Assembly (NCBI RefSeq): GCF_900116545.1
Contig: NZ_FPCK01000002.1
Coordinates: forward strand, 1 to 64,000
Reading direction: 5' to 3'
Source of the DNA: Devosia crocina
Lineage (GTDB): Bacteria > Pseudomonadota > Alphaproteobacteria > Rhizobiales > Devosiaceae
DNA: 64,000 bases
The notes under the pieces were generated by a model. It ran no database searches, was not told where the DNA came from, and was given only the letters and a program-made list of their open reading frames with translations. A program made the position numbers and the translations under genes. Of the stretch, positions 1-8,827 are shown in pieces. Position 1 is the first letter of the stretch. Every line of letters starts with the position of its first letter.

Positions 1-22
1 TGCCAAAGCGAACATAGCTCAT
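1..22 (-). CDS. 5' end of a gene running off the left edge
   Basis: Only seven codons lie in the window (MSYVRFG). The ATG is preceded by a strong purine-rich Shine-Dalgarno stretch (GGAAGGGAGA, ending 4 bases before the start), which is why I call it. The same frame is open further upstream, as far as a TAA near base 197, so a longer protein with an unusual start cannot be excluded. Too little is visible to name a product. Confidence 0.35.
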
Positions 23-329
23 GGCGATCTCCCTTCCGTCGGCCAACGACCGCAGACGAGGATGGTTCAGATCGTGATCTTCAGGTTTGTCGCTCAGGAA
101 ATTGCTGGCGCCGCTTCTAGCGACTTGAACAGGACGCCTGTTAGTCTTGATCGAGCGGCGGCCAATGGCAGCTTTGGGGAAAGGGAGCAGTAGGACTTAA
201 CGACCGGTATGGGGTCGTCAGGAGACCGGCGGCGTCGGGGTGGACAGCGGACTGTCAGCTATTGGCAATCTTTCGGCAAAAGCCGCCATTAGCCTAGCCG
301 GGCTGACAACCCGAACCGTTGTCCGAACG
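23..329. other. intergenic stretch, no supported gene
   Basis: No ORF here has a believable start, ribosome binding site and composition. The plus-strand ORF beginning at 240 mirrors the minus-strand gene at 330-887 and is not a gene. The leftmost bases carry the leader of the partial gene that starts at 22. Confidence 0.5.
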
Positions 330-887
330 CTACTGAAGCTTGCAAATGCCGTTCGCGCGCCCCGGGCCGGTGTAGGAAATGTCGAGCGTACCGTCCGCCA
401 TGCTCATCACCGAAACGGTCACCTCGCCCTCCTTGGCCTCGAAATAGCTCTCACTGTAGGAAGTGAATTCAGCCTCTTTCCCGTTCAGGTAAACGGGCCC
501 TCCTTCGTCGGCATGGACAGAGATGCCTCCGGGGCATTCAGCATTGAAGAACAGAATTTTGGCTGATCCTGTAGAGGCCGCTTGATCGCCTGCAGCCGGG
601 CTGCAAATGCCATTCGCGCCGCCTGGACCGGTATAGGACACGCCAGCCGTCCCATCGGTGTTGATCGCGATAGAAATAGTCGTGCCATCAAGGCTCGCTT
701 CAGAATAGTCGTCGTTGAAAACTTCGAGTTGGGCTTCTTCGCCGTCGATATAGACTGGCCCGCCCTCGTCGGCATGAACCTCTATGCCATCGGCACACGT
801 GACATTGAGCTGCGGCACTGCTGCCATCGCCGGTGTCGCTGCGCATGCCATTCCGGCCAATCCGACTGCGAGAACGATCTTTTTCAC
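330..887 (-). CDS. exported protein with two tandem copies of one domain
   Basis: 185 aa with a classical signal peptide (MKK, hydrophobic core, cleavage near AMA-A). The start is GTG, with an AAGGAAA ribosome binding site 8 bases upstream. The mature protein is two homologous ~70-residue units, about 28-95 and 116-183. Each begins with a Cys, carries the same ten residues VHADEGGPVY followed by [IL][DN]G.EA, and ends SYTGPG.ANGIC, so each unit may close on its own disulfide. I do not recognise a named family. It lies 35 bp downstream of the SH3 protein and is probably the last gene of an operon with it and the M13 peptidase. Role unknown; periplasmic or secreted by inference. Confidence 0.8.
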   Translation of the reverse strand: MKKIVLAVGLAGMACAATPAMAAVPQLNVTCADGIEVHADEGGPVYIDGEEAQLEVFNDDYSEASLDGTTISIAINTDGTAGVSYTGPGGANGICSPAAGDQAASTGSAKILFFNAECPGGISVHADEGGPVYLNGKEAEFTSYSESYFEAKEGEVTVSVMSMADGTLDISYTGPGRANGICKLQ

Positions 888-922
888 TAAACTTTCCTTT
901 CTTGTCGCCGCTGTGACTGCCG

Positions 923-1552
923 TCAGTCGCCGAAGACCACGTCGGCAATGGTGTAGGTCTCTTTGCCACCATCTAGGACCACGGTTGTCAGGTCATCGTT
1001 TCGGCTCGACGTCATCGTCGTGCCAGTCGGTGTCAGCGGCGCCTTCTCACGAAATTCAATGAGCCGCTCCGAGCCATCTGGCAGGGTGATAAACACGCTT
1101 GCAAGTCCCGTTGGGGCCCGAATGACGCCGAAAGGGCACTCGGTCGTGCCAGGATAGTCGATCAGGATGCATGGCAGCGTGCCGGTGGCGTTGTATCGTG
1201 TCCCAGCTACAAGGGCATCGGCATCGGGCGGTGCGCCGGACTCTCGCAAATAAGCACCGCTAACCCAGCCGGCAATCGCCAAACCGTCTGGGAATTCCAC
1301 CCGACACCAACGCGCGTCGCCTTTGCCCTCGCAGCCGAGATTGCGAAGGATTGTGCCTTCGGAAATCTGCAGGGCAATATCGGTCGATGACGACGGACTC
1401 ACGCGGACATTGAGGCTGCTGCCCGGCTTGAGGCCGGTCACTGCCCAAAAGTCAGGACCGGACGCGGCATCGTCCTGTGCGAACGAAACACCGGACAGAG
1501 ACGCCAATAAAGACGCAATGAGAACCGGCCTTGTTGTGTAATGGCTTACCAT
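923..1552 (-). CDS. exported SH3-domain protein
   Basis: 209 aa from the ATG at 1552, which overlaps the stop of the upstream M13 peptidase gene by 7 bases and suggests translational coupling; an ATG 10 codons earlier lies deeper in that gene. It has an N-terminal signal peptide ending near SFAQ. Residues ~33-105 form a bacterial SH3 (SH3b) domain with the signature GPDFW.V.GL, LNVR, TILRNLGC and RWCRVEF, then GWVSGAYLRES. The same layout occurs in the broken gene at 4188-5198, so the two are paralogues. The C-terminal half (~115-209) is unassigned and has a paired Cys. SH3b domains usually bind peptidoglycan or proteins; the ligand here is unknown. Confidence 0.85.
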   Translation of the reverse strand: MVSHYTTRPVLIASLLASLSGVSFAQDDAASGPDFWAVTGLKPGSSLNVRVSPSSSTDIALQISEGTILRNLGCEGKGDARWCRVEFPDGLAIAGWVSGAYLRESGAPPDADALVAGTRYNATGTLPCILIDYPGTTECPFGVIRAPTGLASVFITLPDGSERLIEFREKAPLTPTGTTMTSSRNDDLTTVVLDGGKETYTIADVVFGD

Positions 1553-3612
1553 GCATGCACCCGCTTCTCTGGCGCGAGCCACATGGGATCGCCCTCAACG
1601 ATGCCGAAGGCATCGTAGAAGGCGTCCAGATGCTGAAGGGCGGCGAAGGAACGATAGTCACCTGTGGCATGCACGTCGGTGCCGACGAGATAGGCCGTGT
1701 ACTGATCGGTGCTCTTGCTGGCCCACATCTGACCGAAGGCAACGAAACACAGCTGGGCAGGCGTGAGGCCATCGATCTCGACATTCTCTTCGGGATGTTC
1801 GTCGAGATAGGTCATCAAAGCATCGTAGGCCAAGGTAATGCCGCCATAGTCGGCCATGTTCTCCTTGACGTTGAGCGGGCCGTTGGCCATCAGCCCCGGC
1901 AGCACCTCATAGGCATTGGCCTGATCGACGAGTTTCTGCGCTTCGGCTTCGAAGGCTGCAGCGTCGTCGGGGGTCCACCAATCGCGCAGATTGCCATCGG
2001 CATCGAACAGGCGCCCGCCGCTGTCGAAGCCATGCGTCATTTCATGGCCAAGCACAGCGCCCAGGCGACAGAAATAGACCGGCGCTGGCTGAGTGATGTC
2101 GAACATGCCCGGCTGCAAGATCCCCGCCGGCACGTCGAAACCATTCATGGCAGGGCTATAGGCAGCGTTGATGCTCAAGGGCAGTGTGGCATCATCGGCG
2201 AAATGCTCTTCCACCACCGGTTGTCCCATCTTGGCCACTTCGACATCGATCGAGTGTCGGTTGAGCCGGGTGATATTGCCGATGAGGTCATCTGGCTTGA
2301 TCTCCACATCGGTGTAGTCGAGCCATTCATCGGGATAACCGGCATAGTAGGTCAGCTTCTCAAGCTTTTGGATCGCAGCTTCGCGTGTCTCCTCGCTAAG
2401 CCACGTCCTCGTCTTGATGCGATCGAGAAACGCCGCCATGATCCGGTCCATCATGTCGAGGGCTGTCTGCCGCGTTGTCTCTTTGAAATAGGCGTCGACA
2501 TATAGTCTCGACAATGGCTGCCCCAGGTTCGATTTGAGAAGCGCCTGCGCCTTTTCCTCTCGTGGCTTGGACTGTGAGATACCGAGGATGGACTGGATCA
2601 GGGCATCCGTGGGCGCTTCGAATTCAATATCAAGATAGCCGGCATAGTTTTCGATCAGCCGGAAGCGCAGGTAACTCTTGATGTCATCGAGGGAATAATC
2701 CTTGAGCACCTGCGAAAGCACACCGAGATAGCGCGGCTCCGTTTTGACCACATTTTCCTCAGGCTCGAGCCCAAGTCCGCGTGCCAGTCGCGTCAGATCG
2801 AATTCCGGGATTTCGTCTTGAAGGTCCTTAAACGAAACAGGATTGTAAACATTTCGAGGATCGACCCGCTCTACAGGTGTCGCCTTGCCGGCATGCAGCT
2901 TGGCTTCAAGTTCGAAGACGAGATCGGCGGTTTTGGTGGCGTCTTCGGAGCTATCGCCGGCAACCACGAGCATATCCCGAACGAAGGTCTTGTAGGCGAT
3001 TGCCCTCGCAGAGTCTTCGCCCTCTTCGTAGATCGCGCCCAGCGCGATCCCCAGATCTCCGCTGAGAAACCACAAGACCATCTTCTTGGAATCGGCTCTA
3101 TCGGCATTGGGTACGATCGCGGCGAGCACGAATGAGCCGGTGTCTCGGCCTCTTTCCCCAAGATAGGTGGAAAGGTCATCAAGGGAATCTACCGCTTCAA
3201 GTCGATCGAGAGCCGGTTGCAACGCGGCCATACCCTCGCCATTGATGCGATCAACGTCCATGTAGGAATTGTAGAGATCACCAACCTGTTGCGCTGCGGT
3301 ACCAGGCTTGGCCTGATCGGCGTTGGCAGCGGCTGTAGCGATGACGGCGGCCATCTGCTTGGTGACATGGTCTCCCATGAAGCTGAAGACGTTCACTTCG
3401 GGCAGCGTCGGTGGAATGACTGTCTTGTCCAACCAGCTACCGGCCACATAGCGATAAAAGTCATCGCGCGGTGACACCGACTGGTCCATATTTTCAATGG
3501 AAAAGTTGAGTTCTTCCGGCCCGGGAGGCGGCGGTGCCAGATCCTGCGCCAGGGCCGAAACTGCCCAAGCCGAAGTCGACAAAACGAGAGCCACGCCAAG
3601 ATTGAGATACAT
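1546..3612 (-). CDS. M13-family zinc metallopeptidase (PepO/neprilysin-like)
   Basis: 688 aa, the usual length for bacterial M13 endopeptidases, which cut oligopeptides in the periplasm or outside the cell. A signal peptide ends near ALAQ-D (residue 23). The catalytic HEMTH is at 523-527 and the third zinc ligand motif ENMAD at 584-588. The substrate-binding NAxY motif (NAAYSP) and PAGILQP are present just before the zinc site. The C-terminus ends VHAW, close to the family's C.VW but without the Cys. First gene of a probable three-gene operon with the SH3 protein and the duplicated-domain protein. Assignment is secure from the motifs; the natural substrate is not known. Confidence 0.95.
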   Translation of the reverse strand: MYLNLGVALVLSTSAWAVSALAQDLAPPPPGPEELNFSIENMDQSVSPRDDFYRYVAGSWLDKTVIPPTLPEVNVFSFMGDHVTKQMAAVIATAAANADQAKPGTAAQQVGDLYNSYMDVDRINGEGMAALQPALDRLEAVDSLDDLSTYLGERGRDTGSFVLAAIVPNADRADSKKMVLWFLSGDLGIALGAIYEEGEDSARAIAYKTFVRDMLVVAGDSSEDATKTADLVFELEAKLHAGKATPVERVDPRNVYNPVSFKDLQDEIPEFDLTRLARGLGLEPEENVVKTEPRYLGVLSQVLKDYSLDDIKSYLRFRLIENYAGYLDIEFEAPTDALIQSILGISQSKPREEKAQALLKSNLGQPLSRLYVDAYFKETTRQTALDMMDRIMAAFLDRIKTRTWLSEETREAAIQKLEKLTYYAGYPDEWLDYTDVEIKPDDLIGNITRLNRHSIDVEVAKMGQPVVEEHFADDATLPLSINAAYSPAMNGFDVPAGILQPGMFDITQPAPVYFCRLGAVLGHEMTHGFDSGGRLFDADGNLRDWWTPDDAAAFEAEAQKLVDQANAYEVLPGLMANGPLNVKENMADYGGITLAYDALMTYLDEHPEENVEIDGLTPAQLCFVAFGQMWASKSTDQYTAYLVGTDVHATGDYRSFAALQHLDAFYDAFGIVEGDPMWLAPEKRVHAW

Positions 3613-3788
3613 TCAGAATCTCCCGAGCCAGGCCCGTCACGCTCTTCCGACGGCCATGCAGTCTCTGTACGCTTAACCTATGATAATAGGGAAAACGCTT
3701 TGGTGGAAGCGAGATAAGGTGTTCGCGACGAGCTCCGTCCCTTCTGCTCCCGAAGCGTTCACGCCCCCGAGATGCTTGGAGACGCAGC

Positions 3789-4013
3789 ATGGACTTCATG
3801 AAACTGCTCAAGTCGATCGAGGAATTGCTCTACGAGCTCATCACCTGGTTCGTCTTCTATCCGCTCACGCTTTGGCGCATCGACGCCATGAACCCCATGC
3901 CATCATTTCTCTTGGCCACGTCCCTCTTCCTTGGTGCGGTGACCCTCGTGATCTTAGTGACCGTGGCATCCTCTATTGCAGCGCAAGCTCTGCCAAGTTC
4001 GCCGGCAGTCTAG
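3789..4013 (+). CDS. small membrane protein, possibly shortened
   Basis: 74 aa. The first ~35 residues (LKSIEELLYELITWFVFYPLTLWR) resemble the N-terminus of longer alphaproteobacterial membrane proteins that I recall as carrying several further membrane segments. Here that motif is followed by one hydrophobic helix (~43-65), then the protein ends. It is divergent from the M13 peptidase operon. It could be a genuine short protein or a remnant after loss of the C-terminal part. The start is the ATG preceded by GGAGACGCAGC. Confidence 0.55.
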   Translation: MDFMKLLKSIEELLYELITWFVFYPLTLWRIDAMNPMPSFLLATSLFLGAVTLVILVTVASSIAAQALPSSPAV

Positions 4014-4187
4014 GGTTCAACTGTGATTGGGCAGTGCCTGAGAAGGAGCCGGGTCATGATATTGTGGGGCAGGCTGTCACAAAAGGGCCCCATCGGAGAC
4101 GCTCAACCTCGTATACTCGACATATGAGTAGAAATGTCCGGGAGATGTACCTCACCCCCGGACTTTATTGGTTGTTGCCCTTTTGGA

Positions 4188-5198
4188 TCAGTTCACCGAC
4201 TGGAAGCTGCCGTCCTTGCCGAAATAGCAGTTGAAGAACTGGCTGCTGCCGTCGTCCTTATCGAAGTAACCTTGGGTGATGAAATTGGCGCCGACATCGA
4301 GCACCGGATTTACGGTGATCTCCGTGGGTCGAACTCCAAACTTCGCCGAGGCTTCACCGGCGCAGAAGCGCGGCAACTGATCAATCGAGACTGCTGCGGG
4401 AGGGGGCGTGTAGGGAACAGCAACCGGGCGAGGCTGTGAAGGCACGGGGCGCGGATTAACTGAAGGCAGCGTCGAAGGCTGGCCAAATGATTCATGCAGA
4501 TAACGGCCGGCAACCCAGCCTTGCTGGCCGTTCGGAGTTTGCACCTGGCACCAGCGCGTGCTGCCGTTCATGGTGCAGCCGAAATTTCGTAACGTGTCGC
4601 CGTTTCTGACTGTGGCGATAACGGAATTGCCGGTGGAAGGGCCAGAGCGAACGTTCAGCGTATCGCTGCCCAGACCCTGAACCTGCCAGAAATCGGGGCC
4701 ACCATCCATGGAGGCAACGGGCCTCGGCGCCACGGGGCCGGACGGCAATGTTGTTGGACGAGGAGCCTGGGCGGCGGTGCCATCGACATATAAGGTCAGA
4801 TCGAAATCTGCGCTTTCGCCCCGCCGTGCCGCATTACGCATCAGGTAGACGCTGATGATGTAGTTGCCGGACGAGGGAATGGTCAGATTAGTCGAGTTGC
4901 CCGAGATCGAGCCGTTGAACACGGACTCCGACGCGCCAGGCGCGTTGATGTTGAAATAGTTGCTGGGATTGTCGGTATCGAGCTGCACCGACATGTTCTG
5001 ACCGGCAGACACGCCAATGCGATAATTGATCGCCTCGTACCCGACGATGGTGTCGGAAATGGTGGTCCCGCTCGTCCCTCAAGGAAAACGCACATCAACA
5101 GTACGCGTTTCTTGCGCCATGACCGCTAATGGCGTCACAATAGCGGCAAGCGCAGCGAAAGCAAATGAAGCAAGTCGTAGCCTGGAAACTTGAAGCAT
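4188..5198 (-). pseudogene. SH3-domain protein interrupted by an in-frame TGA
   Basis: Reading from the ATG at 5198 gives a good signal peptide (hydrophobic core, cleavage near VMA-Q) and the start of a mature domain (TVDVRFP). A TGA then falls at 5079-5081, codon 40. The same frame continues without a shift through GTSGTTISDTIVGYEAINY and the rest: a pre-SH3 beta domain (DTDNPSNYFN..GASES, MRNAARRGESADF), an SH3b domain (GPDFWQVQGL, LNVRSGPS, TLRNFGC, RWCQV, GWVAGRYLHES), a Pro-rich linker and a Cys-containing C-terminal domain. Translation of the downstream part alone (e.g. GTG at 5012) would lack a signal peptide. I read it as a recent nonsense mutation; a sequencing error or read-through is possible. 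Paralogue of 923-1552. Confidence 0.75.
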
Positions 5199-5545
5199 AG
5201 AATACTCCTGAAACTCAGATTATCGGCACCCAGCAGAATTCATGGTCGCCTCAACCATCGCCGTCAATCCAGTTATCTTTTGACCTCAGGGAAAATCTGA
5301 CTTCGTTCAGTGTGGAGATGACACCGATCCTGGTCTAACCCACACTATGCATGGCCGTTTCAGGATCGGGTCGCAGTGCTTCTACGACCGAAAAGGGGGC
5401 GAGTGCCGCCGGTCCGTGCTCGCAGTCCCACCTTGCCCTGCCAGCCTAGGGTAATAACCGGCCAGACAGCTTTCAGCATTGCATCGTTGAAAGTTGGCTG
5501 CCGATGACGATCAGGACCTGCGAAGGCGAGCGGCCGTGTTGCACT
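5199..5545. other. intergenic, leader of the broken SH3 gene
   Basis: No coding region is supported. The part next to 5198 should hold the promoter and ribosome binding site of the SH3 pseudogene (AGGAGT lies 4 bases upstream of its ATG). The rest, up to the 3' end of the epimerase-like gene, shows no recognisable element. Confidence 0.5.
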
Positions 5546-6442
5546 TCAAGTTTGCGAAAGCGAAGCGTTGGTCAGCTCGAACAGTAAACCCGGTGCAACA
5601 GCTGTCCAACGCAATTGGCTTACAGCCCGTAAGGTCGAGACGATTGGCGATGAGCCATAAAGGGCGGCTATCGGCCCCCACAGTTGCTGGGCCTGCTCAA
5701 CCGTCAAAGACTGAGTATTTCCAGCCCCACCGACAGCGATGCTTACCGCCTCGGCAAGCTCTCTCATGAAGACTGTCTCACTGACCAAATTGTAGACAGT
5801 GCCTGCTTGTCCTAACTCAAGGGCAGCGACGAAAGCTTCGGCAATGTCCTCGATGTGCACGACCGAGATAGGCGTTGTTCCGTCCCCGATGTAGGAGCCT
5901 ATCCCTGTCGGTTTTGCCGAAGCGATCAGCGTCCGTACAAATATGCCGCCTGTGGCTTGGCCATAGACATGCCCAGGGCGCAAAATCAGACTGCGCACGC
6001 CCCTCTTTGAAGCCGCTAAAACGGTGTTCTCGATTCGAACGCGCAGCGCCTGCATCGGAATGGCTGGGGACAATTGCGTACTCTCGTCTACATAATGTGC
6101 GGTTGTGCCAGCGTAGACACCGAGGCCACTGGTGAAAATGAGAGGTTTGCCAGTTCCCTCCAGTCCATCGATGAGCGCCTCGGCAAAAACCGCATCGGCC
6201 TCCGTCACACCACGTGGCAGTCCAACCGCCGTATGGATTACGGCATCGACCGTCGAAAGGATGCCGGGCAGATCCTGCGGCTGAGAAATATCACCGGCAT
6301 AAATATCTAGCCCCTTGGCCGACATCAGCTTCGCTGACTGCTCTGATCGAGCCAATCCAACAATCTTGTGGCCCTGTGCAACAAGCTTTTGAACCACGGC
6401 ACCACCTACATAGCCCGTCGCGCCCGTCACAAAAATACGCAT
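5546..6442 (-). CDS. NAD-dependent epimerase/dehydratase family (extended SDR)
   Basis: 298 aa with the N-terminal Rossmann motif GATGYVGG (residues 7-14), a DIS.P loop near 55 typical of atypical or extended SDRs, VIHTAVGL near 70, and VVHIEDIAEA near 195. The classical YxxxK pair is not evident at its usual place, as in the NmrA/atypical SDR groups, so the reaction cannot be predicted. It is divergent from the MarR-family gene, with the two operator candidates between them, and is the obvious regulatory target. Confidence 0.85.
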   Translation of the reverse strand: MRIFVTGATGYVGGAVVQKLVAQGHKIVGLARSEQSAKLMSAKGLDIYAGDISQPQDLPGILSTVDAVIHTAVGLPRGVTEADAVFAEALIDGLEGTGKPLIFTSGLGVYAGTTAHYVDESTQLSPAIPMQALRVRIENTVLAASKRGVRSLILRPGHVYGQATGGIFVRTLIASAKPTGIGSYIGDGTTPISVVHIEDIAEAFVAALELGQAGTVYNLVSETVFMRELAEAVSIAVGGAGNTQSLTVEQAQQLWGPIAALYGSSPIVSTLRAVSQLRWTAVAPGLLFELTNASLSQT

Positions 6443-6525
6443 AGCCGGCCCTTCCTCTATCGCTTCGAAAGCTGTCGCTGTTGAGCCTGGATCAGCTCAT
6501 CGATGCCGTTTCAATCAAGCATTTT

Positions 6526-6542
6526 GCGTGTATAATGCACAT
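6526..6542. promoter_or_regulatory. candidate MarR operator, copy 1
   Basis: GCGTGTATAATGCACAT is an imperfect palindrome (GTG..CAC arms). It matches the reverse complement of copy 2 at 13 of 17 positions. It lies 26 bp upstream of the MarR start and 84 bp upstream of the divergent SDR start, where it could cover both promoters. Its TATAAT is also a perfect -10 hexamer. Confidence 0.55.
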
Positions 6543-6567
6543 ATTAGATCTAAGGAGATCAAGGTCA

Positions 6568-7083
6568 ATGGACAATGTGCAAAATACACATATTGATGCG
6601 TTTCTGCCGGAGCTCCTCCGCTCTGTCATCGACATCGTCGGCCTCTTCAACGAGCCGGAGCGTGATGCGGCAATGCTGGGCAGGGCCGGTCTTTCGCTAG
6701 AACGGGCTCTGTTTCCACTATTGGTATTGATAGACAAGTTGGGACCGGTTGGCGTGGTGGACCTTGCTGACCGTATCGGCCGCGATCACACAACAGTTAG
6801 CCGCCAAGTGGCGAGACTAGAGCAGCTGGGCCTGGTTTCGCGTCAGCCAAGCCTGGTAGATAGGCGCGTCAGAGAGGCGACCATCACCCCCTTAGGCAGG
6901 AACAGCACGGCAGGCATCGATGCCACTCGCCATGAGATGGCGCATGAACTCTTTGATGGTTGGTCGCGGCAGGACTTCGACGACTTGGTCAGACTGACCA
7001 GAATGCTTGCCGACGGGATGAGGGTAACGAAGCGACGGGCAATGCGGGATGAATCACAGCTCGACATGCCAGTATCTAAATGA
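6568..7083 (+). CDS. MarR-family transcriptional regulator
   Basis: 171 aa from the ATG at 6568, chosen because TAAGGAGATCAAGGTCA gives a strong ribosome binding site and the 29 upstream codons of the longer frame carry the operator. A winged-helix HTH occupies residues ~50-115 (GPVGVVDLADRIGRDHTTVSRQVARLEQ, wing with SLVDRRVREATITPLG). N- and C-terminal helices would form the dimer. MarR proteins usually repress their own gene and a divergent neighbour and respond to small phenolic or oxidative ligands. Here the neighbour is the SDR at 5546-6442. The ligand cannot be told from sequence. Confidence 0.9.
   Translation: MDNVQNTHIDAFLPELLRSVIDIVGLFNEPERDAAMLGRAGLSLERALFPLLVLIDKLGPVGVVDLADRIGRDHTTVSRQVARLEQLGLVSRQPSLVDRRVREATITPLGRNSTAGIDATRHEMAHELFDGWSRQDFDDLVRLTRMLADGMRVTKRRAMRDESQLDMPVSK
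6575..6591. promoter_or_regulatory. candidate MarR operator, copy 2
   Basis: ATGTGCAAAATACACAT has perfect 5-bp inverted arms (ATGTG/CACAT) and lies inside codons 3-8 of the MarR gene. It pairs with copy 1 in inverted orientation; the centres are 49 bp apart, close to five helical turns. Binding here would block elongation or initiation of the regulator's own transcript. Confidence 0.5.
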
Positions 7084-7212
7084 TCACGACTGTCAGAACT
7101 CCCTCTGACTTCAACCAATCGTTGAAGCAGATGTTCAGTTTTGAGGCTCCAAGGTGCAGTCTGGCGGTGTGATGGCGAGCAAGAGCGACCATTGGGAACA
7201 AGCAGGGAGTTA

Positions 7213-7851
7213 TCAGGATCGTCGTTGAATCCGTTCCTCTAAGGAGCGAGTGATCGCCTCAAATTGCGCCGGCGTATCGAAATCTCGGATCACGCCGGAG
7301 TTGGACGATGCGTAGGTCCTAACAGGCGTCGTCGCGTCCCTGATCAAGACCGCGCCCCCGTTTACGCCGTTAAGGTTGCGCAGGTTCTGAAAATGGGCGC
7401 TGCCGAACAATACTGGATGGCCGGGACTTTCATTGTAGGTTGGGCGGCACAGGCTGCTTCGGTCCTGGAAAAGCGCCCCGGTTTCCCTGAAGTCCTCCGC
7501 GCCAATATCAGGCATGTCGGCTGGGCAGATGAAGACGCCGCGATGCGCTCCAAGCTGCTTGGCACCGGCCGCTATGGAGGTACCCATTCCTTGCAGCGCG
7601 TTCGGATTGAGGCATTCCTGCCATCCATGATGAGCGCATAGCAATTGCTTGACTTCATCGGCATAGGGTGGACCGGTGACAACAAGGCGCAGAACAACGT
7701 CAAGTTGTTCGACCGCGTGCAGAATATGGCTCATCAGCGGCTTGCCGCGATAGGGCTGCAATAGTTTGTTCTCGCGTCCAAACCGTCGGGAAGCGCCCGC
7801 CGCAAGAATGATGACGGCGAGGCCACGCAGAACACCAGGATGATCAACCAT
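7213..7851 (-). CDS. MobA-like nucleotidyltransferase (MocA type)
   Basis: 212 aa from the ATG at 7851, which overlaps the XdhC stop by 8 bases; the longer frame has no support. The N-terminal signature AVIILAAGASRRFGRENKLL (residues ~10-29) is the NTP-binding loop of the MobA/MocA group, and PADMPDIG (~103) carries the metal-binding Asp. MocA adds CMP to molybdopterin to make the cytosine dinucleotide cofactor used by xanthine-dehydrogenase-family enzymes. Last gene of the minus-strand operon 11617-7213, whose hydroxylase it should serve. Whether it uses CTP or GTP is not provable here; the context favours CTP. Confidence 0.88.
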   Translation of the reverse strand: MVDHPGVLRGLAVIILAAGASRRFGRENKLLQPYRGKPLMSHILHAVEQLDVVLRLVVTGPPYADEVKQLLCAHHGWQECLNPNALQGMGTSIAAGAKQLGAHRGVFICPADMPDIGAEDFRETGALFQDRSSLCRPTYNESPGHPVLFGSAHFQNLRNLNGVNGGAVLIRDATTPVRTYASSNSGVIRDFDTPAQFEAITRSLEERIQRRS

Positions 7852-8827
7852 GCAATCGCGTGTCCGTATCGGCGTTGCGCCGGCTGATCGCGATTTCCGC
7901 GAGAACGGAGATCGCCAAAGTCGTTGGGTCGCGTGCCTGGGAAATGAGCCCGATGGGCCCGACGACGCGATCCACGAGTGCGGCATCGTGCCCGGCTGCC
8001 AAAAGTTGCTGGCGGCGCGCGGTCTGCGTTCGCTTGCTTCCCAGCGCGCCGATATAGAAACCTGGCCCGCTCAGGGCCATCTTCAGGATCGTATCCTCCC
8101 ATTCCCGCTCATGAAAAAGCAGCACGGTTGCGGTCCATGGGTCGGTCGGCACGCGGCAGATGTCGGAAGTGCTCCTGAGGTGCTGGGCGTACGAGACGGT
8201 GCCTCCAATGCGATCGATGATGTGCAGATCCGGGCTCGCAACGTCGACACCAAAACCGCTCGCAACAGCCAGCCGCACAATTGCTTCCAGCTCGGGGCCC
8301 CTCCCCGCCAGCAATAGTCTGGTTGCAGGCAAATAGGGCCTGAAGAAAGTGCCGTCGACCCAGCCGAAGCGCCTCGTATCTTCAATTATGCTGACCCCTT
8401 CGTCAGCCGGCGTGATCGCGAGCGAAAAGGGCTCGCGCCGTCTATGGTGCTCCAGCGCCTGCCTCAGTATCGGAATGGAAATGCCTGGGGAAACGAGGAC
8501 ATCGATCCCGCCTCCGCAGGGAAACTGGATGTCGAAGATGGGCGACCCTCGACCGAAGCGCAGGACCCGACTGCTGCGCTGCTCGATGACGCTGACCACT
8601 TCACAAGCGATAGCGGCTTCGACGCATCCCCCAGACAGGTAGCCATTGAAGCTCCGAGCGCTGACGACAGCCATATGCGTACCGATTGGCCGCGGGGAAC
8701 CGCCATGCAAACCGGTTATGGTCAGCAATGCCGCATCGTTTCCTGCCTCCAGTTGCTGAAGAAGCCACAGGAGTGGAGCAACCTCCGAATCCAGAGGCAT
8801 TGTCTCGGAAAGGACCTGTGTTTCCAT
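7844..8827 (-). CDS. XdhC/CoxI-family molybdenum cofactor insertion protein
   Basis: 327 aa. The N-terminal XdhC domain shows GGSPRPIGTHMAV, then GGCVEAAI (residues ~67-74), and CGGGIDVLV. The C-terminal Rossmann-like domain has LLLAGRGPELEA near 170 and YIGALGSKRTQ near 265. Members bind and sulfurate the molybdenum cofactor before insertion into the large subunit of xanthine-dehydrogenase-family enzymes. Its ATG shares one base with the stop of the large subunit gene upstream (TGATG), so production is probably coupled. It acts in the cytoplasm. Confidence 0.93.
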   Translation of the reverse strand: METQVLSETMPLDSEVAPLLWLLQQLEAGNDAALLTITGLHGGSPRPIGTHMAVVSARSFNGYLSGGCVEAAIACEVVSVIEQRSSRVLRFGRGSPIFDIQFPCGGGIDVLVSPGISIPILRQALEHHRRREPFSLAITPADEGVSIIEDTRRFGWVDGTFFRPYLPATRLLLAGRGPELEAIVRLAVASGFGVDVASPDLHIIDRIGGTVSYAQHLRSTSDICRVPTDPWTATVLLFHEREWEDTILKMALSGPGFYIGALGSKRTQTARRQQLLAAGHDAALVDRVVGPIGLISQARDPTTLAISVLAEIAISRRNADTDTRLHG

